Made by a program: the position numbers and the translations under genes. From Streptomyces sp. NBC_01142 (GTDB taxonomy: Bacteria > Actinomycetota > Actinomycetes > Streptomycetales > Streptomycetaceae): DNA of 64,000 nt. Position 1 is the first letter of the stretch, and every line of letters starts with the position of its first letter. Shown here in pieces: positions 10,268 through 18,864 of the stretch. The notes beneath the pieces were generated by a model. That model ran no database searches. It saw nothing but the letters and a program-made list of their open reading frames with translations, and was not told where the DNA came from. The DNA is taken from the NCBI RefSeq assembly GCF_026341125.1, contig NZ_JAPEOR010000001.1:558001-622000 (forward strand), given 5' to 3'.

Positions 10268-10594
10268 ATGTTCGGACTGGTGAAGAAGGAGACCGTGGTG
10301 CTGGTGCTGCGTGACTCCGACGAGTTGGCCGAGGCGCTGCGTGTCGCGCTCGCCGACGCCACGGACGAGGACAGGCCGGGCCTTGAGCGGGCGGCCGCCC
10401 TGGTGGCCGAGCGGAGTGCGGCCGACGACGCCGAGCTGCGCGGGCGCTGGGTGCGCGCGCAGCTCGCGGACGCCGGCTGGGAAGGGCCTGTGGACTCGGT
10501 CGAGGCGATCAAGGCGCTGCGCACGGCCGAACCGGGTCTCCGTCTGGCCCAGGCGGTCACGTTGGCCAAGGAGGCGTCAGTGGCACATAAGTGA
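10268..10594 (+). CDS. Small protein resembling the ribosomal L7/L12 C-terminal domain
   Basis: 108 residues. The C-terminal half (SVEAIKALRTAEPGLRLAQA, then VTLAKEA) resembles the KIxVIKxVRxxTGLGLKEAK helix pair of L7/L12, but the N-terminal dimerisation domain and hinge are absent. It is therefore not the ribosomal stalk protein, though such genes are often annotated as L7/L12-like. It starts three bases after the upstream stop and closes the XRE - membrane protein unit. The role is unknown. Confidence 0.8.
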   Translation: MFGLVKKETVVLVLRDSDELAEALRVALADATDEDRPGLERAAALVAERSAADDAELRGRWVRAQLADAGWEGPVDSVEAIKALRTAEPGLRLAQAVTLAKEASVAHK

Positions 10595-10708
10595 CCCACG
10601 ACACTTTCGACCGTCGAACACGCATGCTTTCCGCCCTTCGGGGCAGGGGACCCGTCCGCTGGTTATTGCCGGCGGAAATATAACGGGAAACGGAAGGCTA
10701 AACGCGAC

Positions 10709-12205
10709 GTGTCGGCACAAAAGACCATCCACGTGGGCGGAGAGTGGCGCGCAGCCGCCTCCGCCACCACGCGCGAGATCATCGACCCCGCTGACGCGAC
10801 CGTGTTCGCCGTCGTCGCGGAGGGCGGGCGCGAGGACACCGACGCCGCGATAGCCGCCGCGCGCACGGCATTCGGCGCGGGTGCGGGTCAGTGGCCGCGC
10901 ACCCCTGTCGCCGAGCGCGCCGCGCTGCTGCGCCGCGTCGCCGATCTGCTCCAGCGGGACCGTGAGGAGATCGGGCTGCTGGAGAGCCGGGACGCAGGCA
11001 AGACCCTCGAGGAAGGGCGCGTCGACGTCGACTGCGTGAGCGATGCCTTCCGTTACTTCGCCGACCTCGTCATGAACGAGAGCGGCGGAAGAGTGGTGGA
11101 TGCCGGTTCGCCGGACATCCACAGCGTGGTGGTGCATGAGCCCGTCGGAGTCTGTGCGCTGATCACGCCTTGGAACTATCCACTCCTGCAGGCGAGTTGG
11201 AAGATTGCCCCGGCCCTGGCCGCGGGCAATACTTTTGTGATCAAGCCGAGCGAGATCACCCCGCTGACCACGGTCGCGCTCATCGAACTGCTCATCGAGG
11301 CCGGGCTGCCGGCCGGTGTCGCGAATATCGTGACCGGCGCCGGAGACCCGGTCGGGGCCCGGATGGCCGAGCACCCCGATGTGGACCTGGTGTCCTTCAC
11401 CGGCGGACTGGCCAGCGGTACGAAGGTGATGCGCGCCGCCGCCGACAGCGTCAAGAAGGTCGCCCTCGAACTCGGCGGCAAGAACCCCAACGTCGTCTTC
11501 GCGGATGCGTGCGAGACGGAGGAAGGCTTCGACACCGCCGTGGATCAGGCGCTCAACGCCGCCTTCATCCACAGCGGTCAGGTCTGCTCCGCCGGGTCGC
11601 GGCTCATCATCGAGGAGTCGCTGCGCGAGCGCTTCGTCGCCGAACTCGCCCGCCGGGCCGAGAAGATCCGCCTCGGGCGCGGCACGGACGACGGTGTGGA
11701 GTGCGGCCCGCTCGTTTCCGTACAGCAGCTGGCGAAGACCGAGGCGTACGTCGCCTCCGCGCTGGACGAGGGCGCGGTGCTGCGCGCGGGGGGCAAGAGG
11801 CCCGAGGGCAAGGGCGAGGGGTACTTCTACCGGCCCACCGTCCTCGACCAGTGCCACCGCGAGATGCGCGTCGTACGGGAAGAGGTCTTCGGCCCGGTCC
11901 TGACCGTCGAGACCTTCCGTACGGAGGACGAGGCCGTCGCCCTCGCCAACGACACCGAGTACGGGCTGGCCGGCGCGGTGTGGACCGCCGACGCGGGCCG
12001 GGCGCGGCGCGTCGCCGGGCGGCTGCGGCACGGGACCGTCTGGATCAACGACTTCCACCCGTATCTGCCGCAGGCCGAGTGGGGCGGATTCGGGAAGAGC
12101 GGCATCGGGCGCGAGCTGGGTCCCGCCGGTCTCGACGAGTACCGCGAGGCCAAGCACATCTATCAGAACCTCGCCCCGCGCCCCGTGCGCTGGTTCGCGG
12201 GCTGA
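10709..12205 (+). CDS. betB: Betaine-aldehyde dehydrogenase family protein
   Basis: 498 residues, an NAD(P)-dependent aldehyde dehydrogenase. By context it oxidises betaine aldehyde to glycine betaine. The active site is visible: Glu254 in ELGGKNPN and the catalytic Cys293 in HSGQVCSAG. Also present are the NAD loop SFTGGLASGT and the C-terminal block GFGKSGIGRELG. The GTG at 10709 follows GGAAGG. It is the first gene of a choline/betaine operon and is followed after 17 bases by the GMC oxidoreductase. Confidence 0.92.
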   Translation: MSAQKTIHVGGEWRAAASATTREIIDPADATVFAVVAEGGREDTDAAIAAARTAFGAGAGQWPRTPVAERAALLRRVADLLQRDREEIGLLESRDAGKTLEEGRVDVDCVSDAFRYFADLVMNESGGRVVDAGSPDIHSVVVHEPVGVCALITPWNYPLLQASWKIAPALAAGNTFVIKPSEITPLTTVALIELLIEAGLPAGVANIVTGAGDPVGARMAEHPDVDLVSFTGGLASGTKVMRAAADSVKKVALELGGKNPNVVFADACETEEGFDTAVDQALNAAFIHSGQVCSAGSRLIIEESLRERFVAELARRAEKIRLGRGTDDGVECGPLVSVQQLAKTEAYVASALDEGAVLRAGGKRPEGKGEGYFYRPTVLDQCHREMRVVREEVFGPVLTVETFRTEDEAVALANDTEYGLAGAVWTADAGRARRVAGRLRHGTVWINDFHPYLPQAEWGGFGKSGIGRELGPAGLDEYREAKHIYQNLAPRPVRWFAG

Positions 12206-12222
12206 GGCAGGAGAACCAGAAC

Positions 12223-13758
12223 ATGACCACGTACGACTACGTCGTCGTCGGGGGCGGCACCGCCGGATCGGTGATCGCCTCCCGCCTCACCGAGAACCCG
12301 GACATCACCGTCGCCGTCATCGAGGGCGGGCCGAGCGATGTCGACCGGCCCGAAGTGCTCACCCTGCGCCGCTGGATGGGACTGCTCGGCGGGGAGCTCG
12401 ACTACGACTACCCGACCACCGAGCAGCCTCGCGGCAACTCCCACATCCGGCACAGCCGCGCCCGGGTGCTCGGCGGCTGTTCCTCCCACAACACCCTGAT
12501 CGCCTTCCGCCCGCTGCCGTCCGACTGGGACGAGTGGGCGGCGGCCGGCGCCGAGGGCTGGGACGCCGCGGCCATGGACCCGTACTTCGACCGGCTGCGG
12601 AACAACATCGTGCCCGTCGACGAGGCGGACCGTAACGCCATCGCCCGCGACTTCGTCGACGCCGCCCAGGCCGCGCTGAACGTCCCGCGCGTCGAGGGCT
12701 TCAACAAGAAGCCCTTCCACGAGGGCGTCGGCTTCTTCGACCTCGCGTACCACCCGGAGAACAACAAGCGGTCCTCCGCCTCGGTCGCGTATCTGCACCC
12801 GTTCCTGGACCGCCCGAACCTCCATATCGCGCTGGAGACCTGGGCGTACAAGCTGGAACTGGACGGCACCCGGGCGACGGGCGTACGCGTCCGTACCAAG
12901 GACGGCGAGGAGCAGCTCGTCGAGGCGCGGCACGAAGTGCTGGTCTGCGCGGGCGCGGTGGACACCCCGCGGCTGCTGCTGCACTCCGGCATCGGGCCAC
13001 GTGCCGACCTGGAGAAGCTCGGCATCCCCGTCGTACACGATCTGCCGGGCGTCGGGGAGAACCTCCTCGACCACCCGGAGTCGGTGATCGTCTGGGAGAC
13101 GCACGGTCCGATCCCCGAGAACTCGGCGATGGACAGCGACGCCGGTCTGTTCGTGCGGCGCGATCCCGAGTCCGCCGGGCCGGACCTGATGTTCCACTTC
13201 TACCAAATACCGTTCACGGACAATCCGGAGCGGCTCGGCTACGAGCGGCCGGCGCACGGCGTGTCGATGACGCCGAACATCCCCAAGCCGCGCAGCCGCG
13301 GCCGCCTGTATCTGACCAGCGCGGATCCGGATGTCAAGCCTGCGCTGGACTTCCGTTACTTCACGGACGAGGACGACTACGACGGCCGTACGCTCGTCGA
13401 CGGCATCAGGCTCGCCCGCGAGATCGCGCGTGCGGAGCCGCTGGCCGGCTGGCTGAAGCGGGAGGTCTGCCCGGGGCCGGAGGTCACCTCGGACGAGGAG
13501 ATCGGCGAGTACGCGCGCAAGGTGGCGCACACGGTGTACCACCCGGCCGGTACCTGCCGCATGGGTGCTTCCGCAGATGAGGGAGCCGTGGTGGCACCGG
13601 ACTTGAAGATCCGGGGGCTGGACGGTATCCGCATTGCCGACGCGTCCGTCTTCCCGACGATGCCTGCCGTGAACCCGATGCTCGGGGTCCTGATGGTCGG
13701 AGAGAAGTGCGCGGAGCTGCTGTCCGCGGCTTCCGAGGAGAGGGGCGAAACCCGATGA
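12223..13758 (+). CDS. betA: GMC-family oxidoreductase, probable choline dehydrogenase
   Basis: 511 residues. The FAD-binding [13 protein letters not shown] motif is near residue 10, the GMC signature [11 protein letters not shown] near 84, and the C-terminal catalytic block [13 protein letters not shown] near 437, followed by [12 protein letters not shown]. By family and context it oxidises choline to betaine aldehyde, feeding the neighbouring aldehyde dehydrogenase. AGGAG precedes the ATG. The stop overlaps the ABC ATPase start (ATGA). GMC enzymes vary in alcohol substrate, so choline specificity is inferred from the operon. Confidence 0.88.
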   Translation: MTTYDYVVVGGGTAGSVIASRLTENPDITVAVIEGGPSDVDRPEVLTLRRWMGLLGGELDYDYPTTEQPRGNSHIRHSRARVLGGCSSHNTLIAFRPLPSDWDEWAAAGAEGWDAAAMDPYFDRLRNNIVPVDEADRNAIARDFVDAAQAALNVPRVEGFNKKPFHEGVGFFDLAYHPENNKRSSASVAYLHPFLDRPNLHIALETWAYKLELDGTRATGVRVRTKDGEEQLVEARHEVLVCAGAVDTPRLLLHSGIGPRADLEKLGIPVVHDLPGVGENLLDHPESVIVWETHGPIPENSAMDSDAGLFVRRDPESAGPDLMFHFYQIPFTDNPERLGYERPAHGVSMTPNIPKPRSRGRLYLTSADPDVKPALDFRYFTDEDDYDGRTLVDGIRLAREIARAEPLAGWLKREVCPGPEVTSDEEIGEYARKVAHTVYHPAGTCRMGASADEGAVVAPDLKIRGLDGIRIADASVFPTMPAVNPMLGVLMVGEKCAELLSAASEERGETR

Positions 13759-14981
13759 AGTCCGAGTCCAAGTCCAAGACCGAGATCCAGACCGAGTCCA
13801 AGACCGAGTCCGCGGCCCAGGCCGAGTCCCCTGCCGGGACGTCGGAGGCGACGGCCGCCGAGAGCGCGGCCGCGTCCGTGGACCTGGCCATGACCAAGGC
13901 GGGCGCCGACGCCGACGCCGGCCCGGACGTGGACGCCGACGGGCCGCCCGTCTTCTCCGTACGCAACCTGTGGAAGGTCTTCGGCCCCAAGGCCGCCCGC
14001 GTCCCCGGTGACGCCGCACTCGGCGCCCTCACCCCGGCCGAGCTGCGCGCGCGCACCGGTTGCACCGCCGCCGTACGCGATGTCTCCTTCGACGTCCGCA
14101 AGGGCGAGGTCTTCGTCGTCATGGGCCTCTCCGGCTCCGGCAAGTCGACGCTCGTCCGTACCCTGACCCGGCTGATCGAGCCGACGTCCGGTTCGATCGC
14201 CATCGACGGCGAGGACGTGCTCTCCATGGACACGGCGCGGCTGCGCGAACTGCGCCGTCACCGCGCGTCCATGGTCTTCCAGCACTTCGGTCTGCTGCCG
14301 CACCGCTCGGTGATCGACAACGTCGCCTACGGCCTCGAGATCCAGGGCATGGGCAGGTCCGCGCGCCGCGCCCGGGCCGCGGAGGTCGTCGCCAAGGTCG
14401 GCCTCGAAGGTCTGGAGCACCGCCGCCCGGGCCAGCTGTCCGGCGGTCAACAGCAGCGTGTGGGGCTTGCGCGTGCGCTCGCCGTGGATCCGCAGGTGCT
14501 GCTCTTCGACGAGCCGTTCAGCGCGCTCGACCCGCTGATCCGCCGCGACATGCAGGAGGAGGTCATCCGGCTGCACCGCGAGGAGGGCCGCACGATGGTC
14601 TTCATCACCCACGACCTGAGCGAGGCACTGAAGCTGGGCGACCGTATCGCGCTGATGCGGGACGGCCGGATCGTGCAGCTGGGCACGCCGGAGGAGATCG
14701 TGGGCGCGCCCGCCGACGACTACGTACGGGACTTCGTCCGCGATGTGCCGCGCGAGCAGGTCATGACCGTGCGTACGGCCATGCGGCCCGCGGGCGCCGG
14801 CGAGGCCGAGTCGGGCCCCGCGCTCGCCCCCGACGCGACGGTCTTCGCGGCGATCGAGGCCGTCGCCCGCAGCGGCGAGACGGCCCGCGTCGTCGAGAAC
14901 GGCCGGTGCCTGGGCGTCGTCGACCACGTCGGCCTGCTCGGGGTCGTGGCCGGCCTCGACCGCAAGGAAGTGGTGGCGTGA
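13755..14981 (+). CDS. proV: Glycine betaine/proline ABC transporter, ATP-binding subunit
   Basis: 408 residues. Walker [10 protein letters not shown] is near residue 125, the signature [16 protein letters not shown] near 228, and Walker [14 protein letters not shown] near 250. A C-terminal CBS-like part (about 340-408) is typical of ProV/OpuAA, where it senses ionic strength. Unusually, the first about 65 residues are a Ser/Glu/Lys/Ala-rich tail ([18 protein letters not shown]) not found in the family core. The start overlaps the betA stop; the stop overlaps a 37-codon frame (TGATG). Confidence 0.94.
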   Translation: MKSESKSKTEIQTESKTESAAQAESPAGTSEATAAESAAASVDLAMTKAGADADAGPDVDADGPPVFSVRNLWKVFGPKAARVPGDAALGALTPAELRARTGCTAAVRDVSFDVRKGEVFVVMGLSGSGKSTLVRTLTRLIEPTSGSIAIDGEDVLSMDTARLRELRRHRASMVFQHFGLLPHRSVIDNVAYGLEIQGMGRSARRARAAEVVAKVGLEGLEHRRPGQLSGGQQQRVGLARALAVDPQVLLFDEPFSALDPLIRRDMQEEVIRLHREEGRTMVFITHDLSEALKLGDRIALMRDGRIVQLGTPEEIVGAPADDYVRDFVRDVPREQVMTVRTAMRPAGAGEAESGPALAPDATVFAAIEAVARSGETARVVENGRCLGVVDHVGLLGVVAGLDRKEVVA

Positions 14982-15094
14982 TGCGCGTACGGCACGAAGA
15001 CCGGCCGGTGAACGGTCGCGGCACGGAGCCGGGCGCCGCGCGCGTCAGGCAACAGGGCGTGGTCGGCGACCGCGCCCAGGGGGTGCGCCGATGA
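14981..15094 (+). CDS. Candidate 37-residue coupled small ORF between transporter subunits
   Basis: An ATG overlaps the stop of the ATPase gene (TGATG) and the frame's TGA overlaps the start of the permease gene (ATGA), so it links both neighbours exactly. The product begins [18 protein letters not shown] and is Arg-rich, with no hydrophobic segment. Third positions are strongly G/C, like real genes here. It may be a genuine small protein or only a translation relay that carries ribosomes across the 109-base gap. No homologue is known to me. Confidence 0.45.
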   Translation: MRVRHEDRPVNGRGTEPGAARVRQQGVVGDRAQGVRR

Positions 15095-17091
15095 CCGCCA
15101 CCGTCACCGCCGTCCCGCCCGAGAAGACCACGCCCACGCCCGCACCCACGCCCCCGGGCACCCTCCGCACCCTCCTGCGTCATCGCGTCAAGGGCAGGCT
15201 CCTGCTGCTCGGCGTCGCCGCGCTGGTGCTCATACCTCTCGGCGTCGCCCTGTGGGGAAGCGGAAGCTGGCCCGCCGAGCTCACCGTCGATGTCTCCGGG
15301 CCTCTCGACGACGCCAACCAGTGGGTCATCGACAACCGCGAGACCCACCCCCTCTTCCTCTACTTCCTCCTCCACCTCTCCAACACCGCCACCGACTCGG
15401 TCGACGCCGTCTACCGGCTCCTGGACGCCATGGGCTGGCTGGGCGTGCTGGCCGCCGGTGTGCTGTTCGCCTGGCGGGCGGCCGGGCTCGGCCGGCGCGG
15501 AGTCAAGGTCGCGTTGACGGCGTTCGGCGCGTTCGCCGTGTGCGGGCTGCTCGGGATGTGGGACGCCACGCTGCTCACCATCGCGCTGATGGTCGTCGCG
15601 GTCGCTCTCGCCGCCCTGATCGGGGTGCTCATCGGCCTTGTCGCCGGACTGTCCGACCGGGTCGACCGGGCGTTGCGGCCGCTGCTCGACACCATGCAGG
15701 TGCTGCCCGCTTTCGCGTATCTGCTGCCGTTCGTGCTGGTCTTCGGCACCGGTACGCCCGCGGCGCTCTTCTGCACGGTCATCTACGCCGCCCCGCCCAT
15801 GGCCCGCCTCACCGCGCTGGGTCTGCGCGGCGCGGACCCCGCCGTGCTCGAAGCCTCCGCCTCGCTCGGTGCGAGCGGCTGGCAGCGGCTGCGCACCGCG
15901 CGTCTGCCGCTCGCCCGCAAGCAGATGCTCCTCGGCCTCAACCAGACGATCATGATGGCGCTCTCCATGGTCGTCATCGCCGCGCTCGTCGGGGCCGGCG
16001 GCCTCGGCGAAGAGGTCTACTCGGCGCTTTCCACCGTCGACGTCGGCAAGGCGCTCGCCGCGGGCATCCCGATCGTGCTGATCGCGGTCTGGCTGGACCG
16101 TACGACCGCCGCGGCGGGCGACCGTATCGGCCAGAGCACGCCGGGCGGCGGGCTGCTGCACGGCCGGTCGGCCTGGGTTCTGGTGTTCGCGGGCGTCATC
16201 GCCGCGGAGCTGGGGCGGCTGGCGATCGGCAAGGCCTGGCCCGAGGCCTGGACGTACGACATCTCCACGCCGGTCAACAAGGCCCAGGACTGGATCACCG
16301 AGAACCTCGCCTCCGGGATCCCGGTCCTCGGCGGCACCGAGGTCTGGTCGGAGAACTTCACGCTCTGGATCCTCAACCCCCTGCGCGACGGCCTGATCTG
16401 GCTGCCCTGGTGGTCGGTCCTGCTGCTGGTGGCGGCCATCGCCTGGCTGGTCGGCACCTGGGGTACGGCGCTGACCGCCACGCTCGCGATGGCGGCGATC
16501 GGGGTGCTCGGGGTCTGGGGCAAGTCCCTGGACACACTCTCCCAGGTGCTCGCGGCCCTCGTCCTCACGCTGGTACTCGGTGTGCTGGCAGGTGTTCTGT
16601 GCGCCAGGGCCGGACGTCTTGAACGCTGGCTGCGGCCCCTGCTGGACGCGATGCAGACGATGCCGCAGTTCGTGTATCTCATCCCGGTGGTCGCGCTGTT
16701 CGGTGTCACCCGCGCCTCGGCCATCATCGCGGCCGTCGTGTACGCGCTGCCCGCCGTGGTGCGCATCACCACCCAGGGCCTGCGCGCGGTCGACCCGGCC
16801 GCGCTGGAGGCCTCCCGCTCACTGGGTGCCTCGACCCGGCAGCAACTCCTCCAGGTCCAGCTGCCCCTGGCCCGCCCGGCGCTCCAGCTTGCCGTCAACC
16901 AGGGCGTCGTCCTGGTGCTGGCCGTGGTCGTCGTCGGCGGCCTGGTCGGCGGCGGGGCACTCGGCTACGACGTCGTGAAGGGCCTTTCCCGGGGCGAGAT
17001 GGGCGTCGGGATGACGGCAGGAGTCGCAATCGTCTGTCTCGGTCTCGTACTGGACCGCATCACGCAGCCCGCCACCCGCAAGACCGACTGA
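15091..17091 (+). CDS. proW: Glycine betaine ABC transporter permease, tandem-duplicated (two permease domains)
   Basis: 666 residues, about twice a single ProW. Each half carries the ABC permease EAA-type loop: LEASASLGASGWQRLRTARL near residue 252, and LEASRSLGASTRQQLLQVQL near 571. Each half also has its own set of membrane helices and a preceding extracytoplasmic segment beginning with a W.(I/V)(D/E)N motif. The fused protein probably forms the whole transmembrane pore as one chain. AGGGGG precedes the ATG. It follows the ATPase and precedes the binding lipoprotein, completing the uptake system. Confidence 0.94.
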   Translation: MTATVTAVPPEKTTPTPAPTPPGTLRTLLRHRVKGRLLLLGVAALVLIPLGVALWGSGSWPAELTVDVSGPLDDANQWVIDNRETHPLFLYFLLHLSNTATDSVDAVYRLLDAMGWLGVLAAGVLFAWRAAGLGRRGVKVALTAFGAFAVCGLLGMWDATLLTIALMVVAVALAALIGVLIGLVAGLSDRVDRALRPLLDTMQVLPAFAYLLPFVLVFGTGTPAALFCTVIYAAPPMARLTALGLRGADPAVLEASASLGASGWQRLRTARLPLARKQMLLGLNQTIMMALSMVVIAALVGAGGLGEEVYSALSTVDVGKALAAGIPIVLIAVWLDRTTAAAGDRIGQSTPGGGLLHGRSAWVLVFAGVIAAELGRLAIGKAWPEAWTYDISTPVNKAQDWITENLASGIPVLGGTEVWSENFTLWILNPLRDGLIWLPWWSVLLLVAAIAWLVGTWGTALTATLAMAAIGVLGVWGKSLDTLSQVLAALVLTLVLGVLAGVLCARAGRLERWLRPLLDAMQTMPQFVYLIPVVALFGVTRASAIIAAVVYALPAVVRITTQGLRAVDPAALEASRSLGASTRQQLLQVQLPLARPALQLAVNQGVVLVLAVVVVGGLVGGGALGYDVVKGLSRGEMGVGMTAGVAIVCLGLVLDRITQPATRKTD

Positions 17092-17118
17092 ACCGTTTCT
17101 CTCATTCACAGGAGCACC

Positions 17119-18072
17119 ATGCGCACCCTCCGTATTGCCACCGCAGTCGTCAGTGCCGTCGGCGTCCTCACCCTCAGCGCGTGCGGCGCTGCCGACACCG
17201 GCAAGAAGAAGGAGGTCGGCGGCGCCAAGAGCGTGACGCTGACCGTTCCCTCCTGGGTCGGCGCCCAGGCCAACACCGCCGTCGCCGCCCACATCCTGGA
17301 GAAGGAACTCGGCTACAAGGTCAACACCAAGCAGATGGGTGAGGTCCTCGCCTGGGACGCGCTCTCCAAGGGCGACATAGACGCGATCATGGAGGACTGG
17401 GGCCACCCCAAGGAGGAGAAGCAGTACGTCGAGACGAAGAAGACCGTCGTCAACGGCGGCGACCTCGGCGTCACCGGGCACATCGGCTGGTTCGTACCGA
17501 AGTACTTCGCGGACGAGCACCCCGACGTCACGGACTACAAGAACCTCAACAAGTACGCCAAGGAGTTCAAGACCGCGGAGAGCGGCGACAAGGGCGAGAT
17601 CCTCGAGGGTTCGCCCGACTACGTCACCAACGACGACGCGATCATCAAGAACCTGAAGCTGGACCTGAAGACCAACTACTCGGGCTCCGAGGCCGCGCAG
17701 ATCACCGCGATCAAGAAGTACGCCAAGGAGAAGAAGCCCTTCCTGACGTACTGGTGGACCCCGCAGTGGCTGAACGCCCAGGTCGACATGGTCGAGGTCA
17801 AGCTGCCGGCGTACAAGGAGGGGTGTGACGCGGACCCGAAGAAGGTCTCCTGCGCCTACCCGAACACTCCGCTGCAGAAGTTCCTCAACGCGGACTTCGC
17901 GAAGAACGGCGGCGAGGCCGCCGAGTTCCTGAAGAACTTCAAGTGGACGACCGAGCAGCAGAACGAGGTCGCCCTGATGATCGCCGGCGAGAAGATGTCG
18001 CCGGAGGCGGCCGCGGAGAAGTGGGTCAAGGCGAACGAGTCGACGTGGAAGGCGTGGCTCCCGAAGAAGTAG
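17119..18072 (+). CDS. Glycine betaine ABC transporter substrate-binding lipoprotein
   Basis: 317 residues with a lipoprotein signal (MRTLRIATAVVSAVGVLTLSAC, acylated Cys22), so it is membrane-tethered outside the cell. The rest matches the OpuAC/ProX type: SVTLTVPSWVGAQANTAVAA, repeated Trp residues that could cage the quaternary ammonium, and TYWWTPQWLNAQ. AGGAG precedes the ATG. It is the last gene of the choline/betaine operon, closed by a hairpin at 18128-18168. It presents betaine (or choline) to the duplicated permease. Confidence 0.93.
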   Translation: MRTLRIATAVVSAVGVLTLSACGAADTGKKKEVGGAKSVTLTVPSWVGAQANTAVAAHILEKELGYKVNTKQMGEVLAWDALSKGDIDAIMEDWGHPKEEKQYVETKKTVVNGGDLGVTGHIGWFVPKYFADEHPDVTDYKNLNKYAKEFKTAESGDKGEILEGSPDYVTNDDAIIKNLKLDLKTNYSGSEAAQITAIKKYAKEKKPFLTYWWTPQWLNAQVDMVEVKLPAYKEGCDADPKKVSCAYPNTPLQKFLNADFAKNGGEAAEFLKNFKWTTEQQNEVALMIAGEKMSPEAAAEKWVKANESTWKAWLPKK

Positions 18073-18127
18073 CACCGCAGAGGCCCTCAGCTCCCTCGCT
18101 CCCTTGAGGACTCTCGGTACTCGCACT

Positions 18128-18168
18128 GCGTGACGCGGACGGCATCGGCGATGCCGTCCGCGTCACGC
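18128..18168 (+). terminator. Terminator of the choline/betaine operon
   Basis: Perfect 18-bp inverted repeat (18128-18145 with 18151-18168) around CGGCG, 55 bases after the binding-protein stop. It lies between convergent genes and may act in both directions. Confidence 0.85.
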
Positions 18169-18279
18169 TGTCCCCGGGAGAGTGCTCCCCGGGGGAGAGG
18201 TTCGCGGTACCGGGGCAGGGCATGCAGGGGGCCGGCCTTCCTGGACCGGCGTTCGGCGCCGTGGCACCTGTGTGCCCGC

Positions 18280-18795
18280 TCAGTGCTTGAACTGGCCGGG
18301 CGTGTAGTGGCCGGGGGCCGTACGGGCGGACACGCCGAGGCGGTTCCACGCGTTGATGACCGTGATCGCCGAGATCAGCTGCGCCAGCTCGGTCTCGTCG
18401 AAGTGCTTGGCGACCCTGTCGTACACCTCGTCCGGTACGAAGCCGTCGGTCAGGACGGTGACCGCCTCCGTCAGCTCGATCGCCGCGATCTCCTTCGGGG
18501 TGTAGAAGTGCTGCGACTCCTCCCAGGCGCTGAGCTGGATGATCCGCTCCACCGACTCGCCGGCCGCGAGCGCGTCCTTGGTGTGCATGTCGAGGCAGAA
18601 GGCGCAGTGGTTGATCTGTGAGGCGCGGATCTTGACCAGCTCGAGCAGCACCGGGTCGATGCCCTGCCGGGAGGCCACCTCCAGCTTGTACATCGCCTTG
18701 TAGACCTCGGGGGCGAGCTGCGCGATCGGGAGGCGGGGGGCGCGCTCGGGGGCGTAGTCGGCCGCAGGGTTCGTGTGGTGTTCGATCTTCGTCAT
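18280..18795 (-). CDS. Carboxymuconolactone decarboxylase / AhpD-like protein
   Basis: 171 residues. The AhpD-type redox motif is C64-AF-C67-LDM-H71 within NHCAFCLDMHTKDALAAGE, with the typical following helix. It probably acts as a peroxidase or thiol-disulfide protein in the cytosol; proteins of this subclass are often annotated as carboxymuconolactone decarboxylase. It is transcribed divergently from the MocR regulator, 47 bases away, and is probably its target. No clear ribosome site precedes the ATG at 18795, so the leader may be very short. Confidence 0.92.
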   Translation of the reverse strand: MTKIEHHTNPAADYAPERAPRLPIAQLAPEVYKAMYKLEVASRQGIDPVLLELVKIRASQINHCAFCLDMHTKDALAAGESVERIIQLSAWEESQHFYTPKEIAAIELTEAVTVLTDGFVPDEVYDRVAKHFDETELAQLISAITVINAWNRLGVSARTAPGHYTPGQFKH

Positions 18796-18830
18796 GGGTA
18801 CGACCGTACGGCGGGGGTGGCGCGGAGATA

Positions 18831-18864
18831 TGGTCCACTTCCATGACGGAAGAATGGGCCACTT
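18831..18864. promoter_or_regulatory. Candidate MocR/PdxR direct-repeat operator
   Basis: TGGTCCACTT (18831-18840) and TGGGCCACTT (18855-18864) are direct repeats 24 bases apart. Read on the minus strand they are AAGTGGACCA and AAGTGGCCCA, close to the AAAGTGGWCTA-type sites reported for PdxR/MocR regulators. The second copy lies inside the first codons of the regulator gene, suggesting autorepression. Confidence 0.6.

Noticed and set aside
10577..12157. 526-codon minus-strand frame opposite betB
   Set aside because: Antisense to a gene with intact aldehyde dehydrogenase active site; no start signal or motif.
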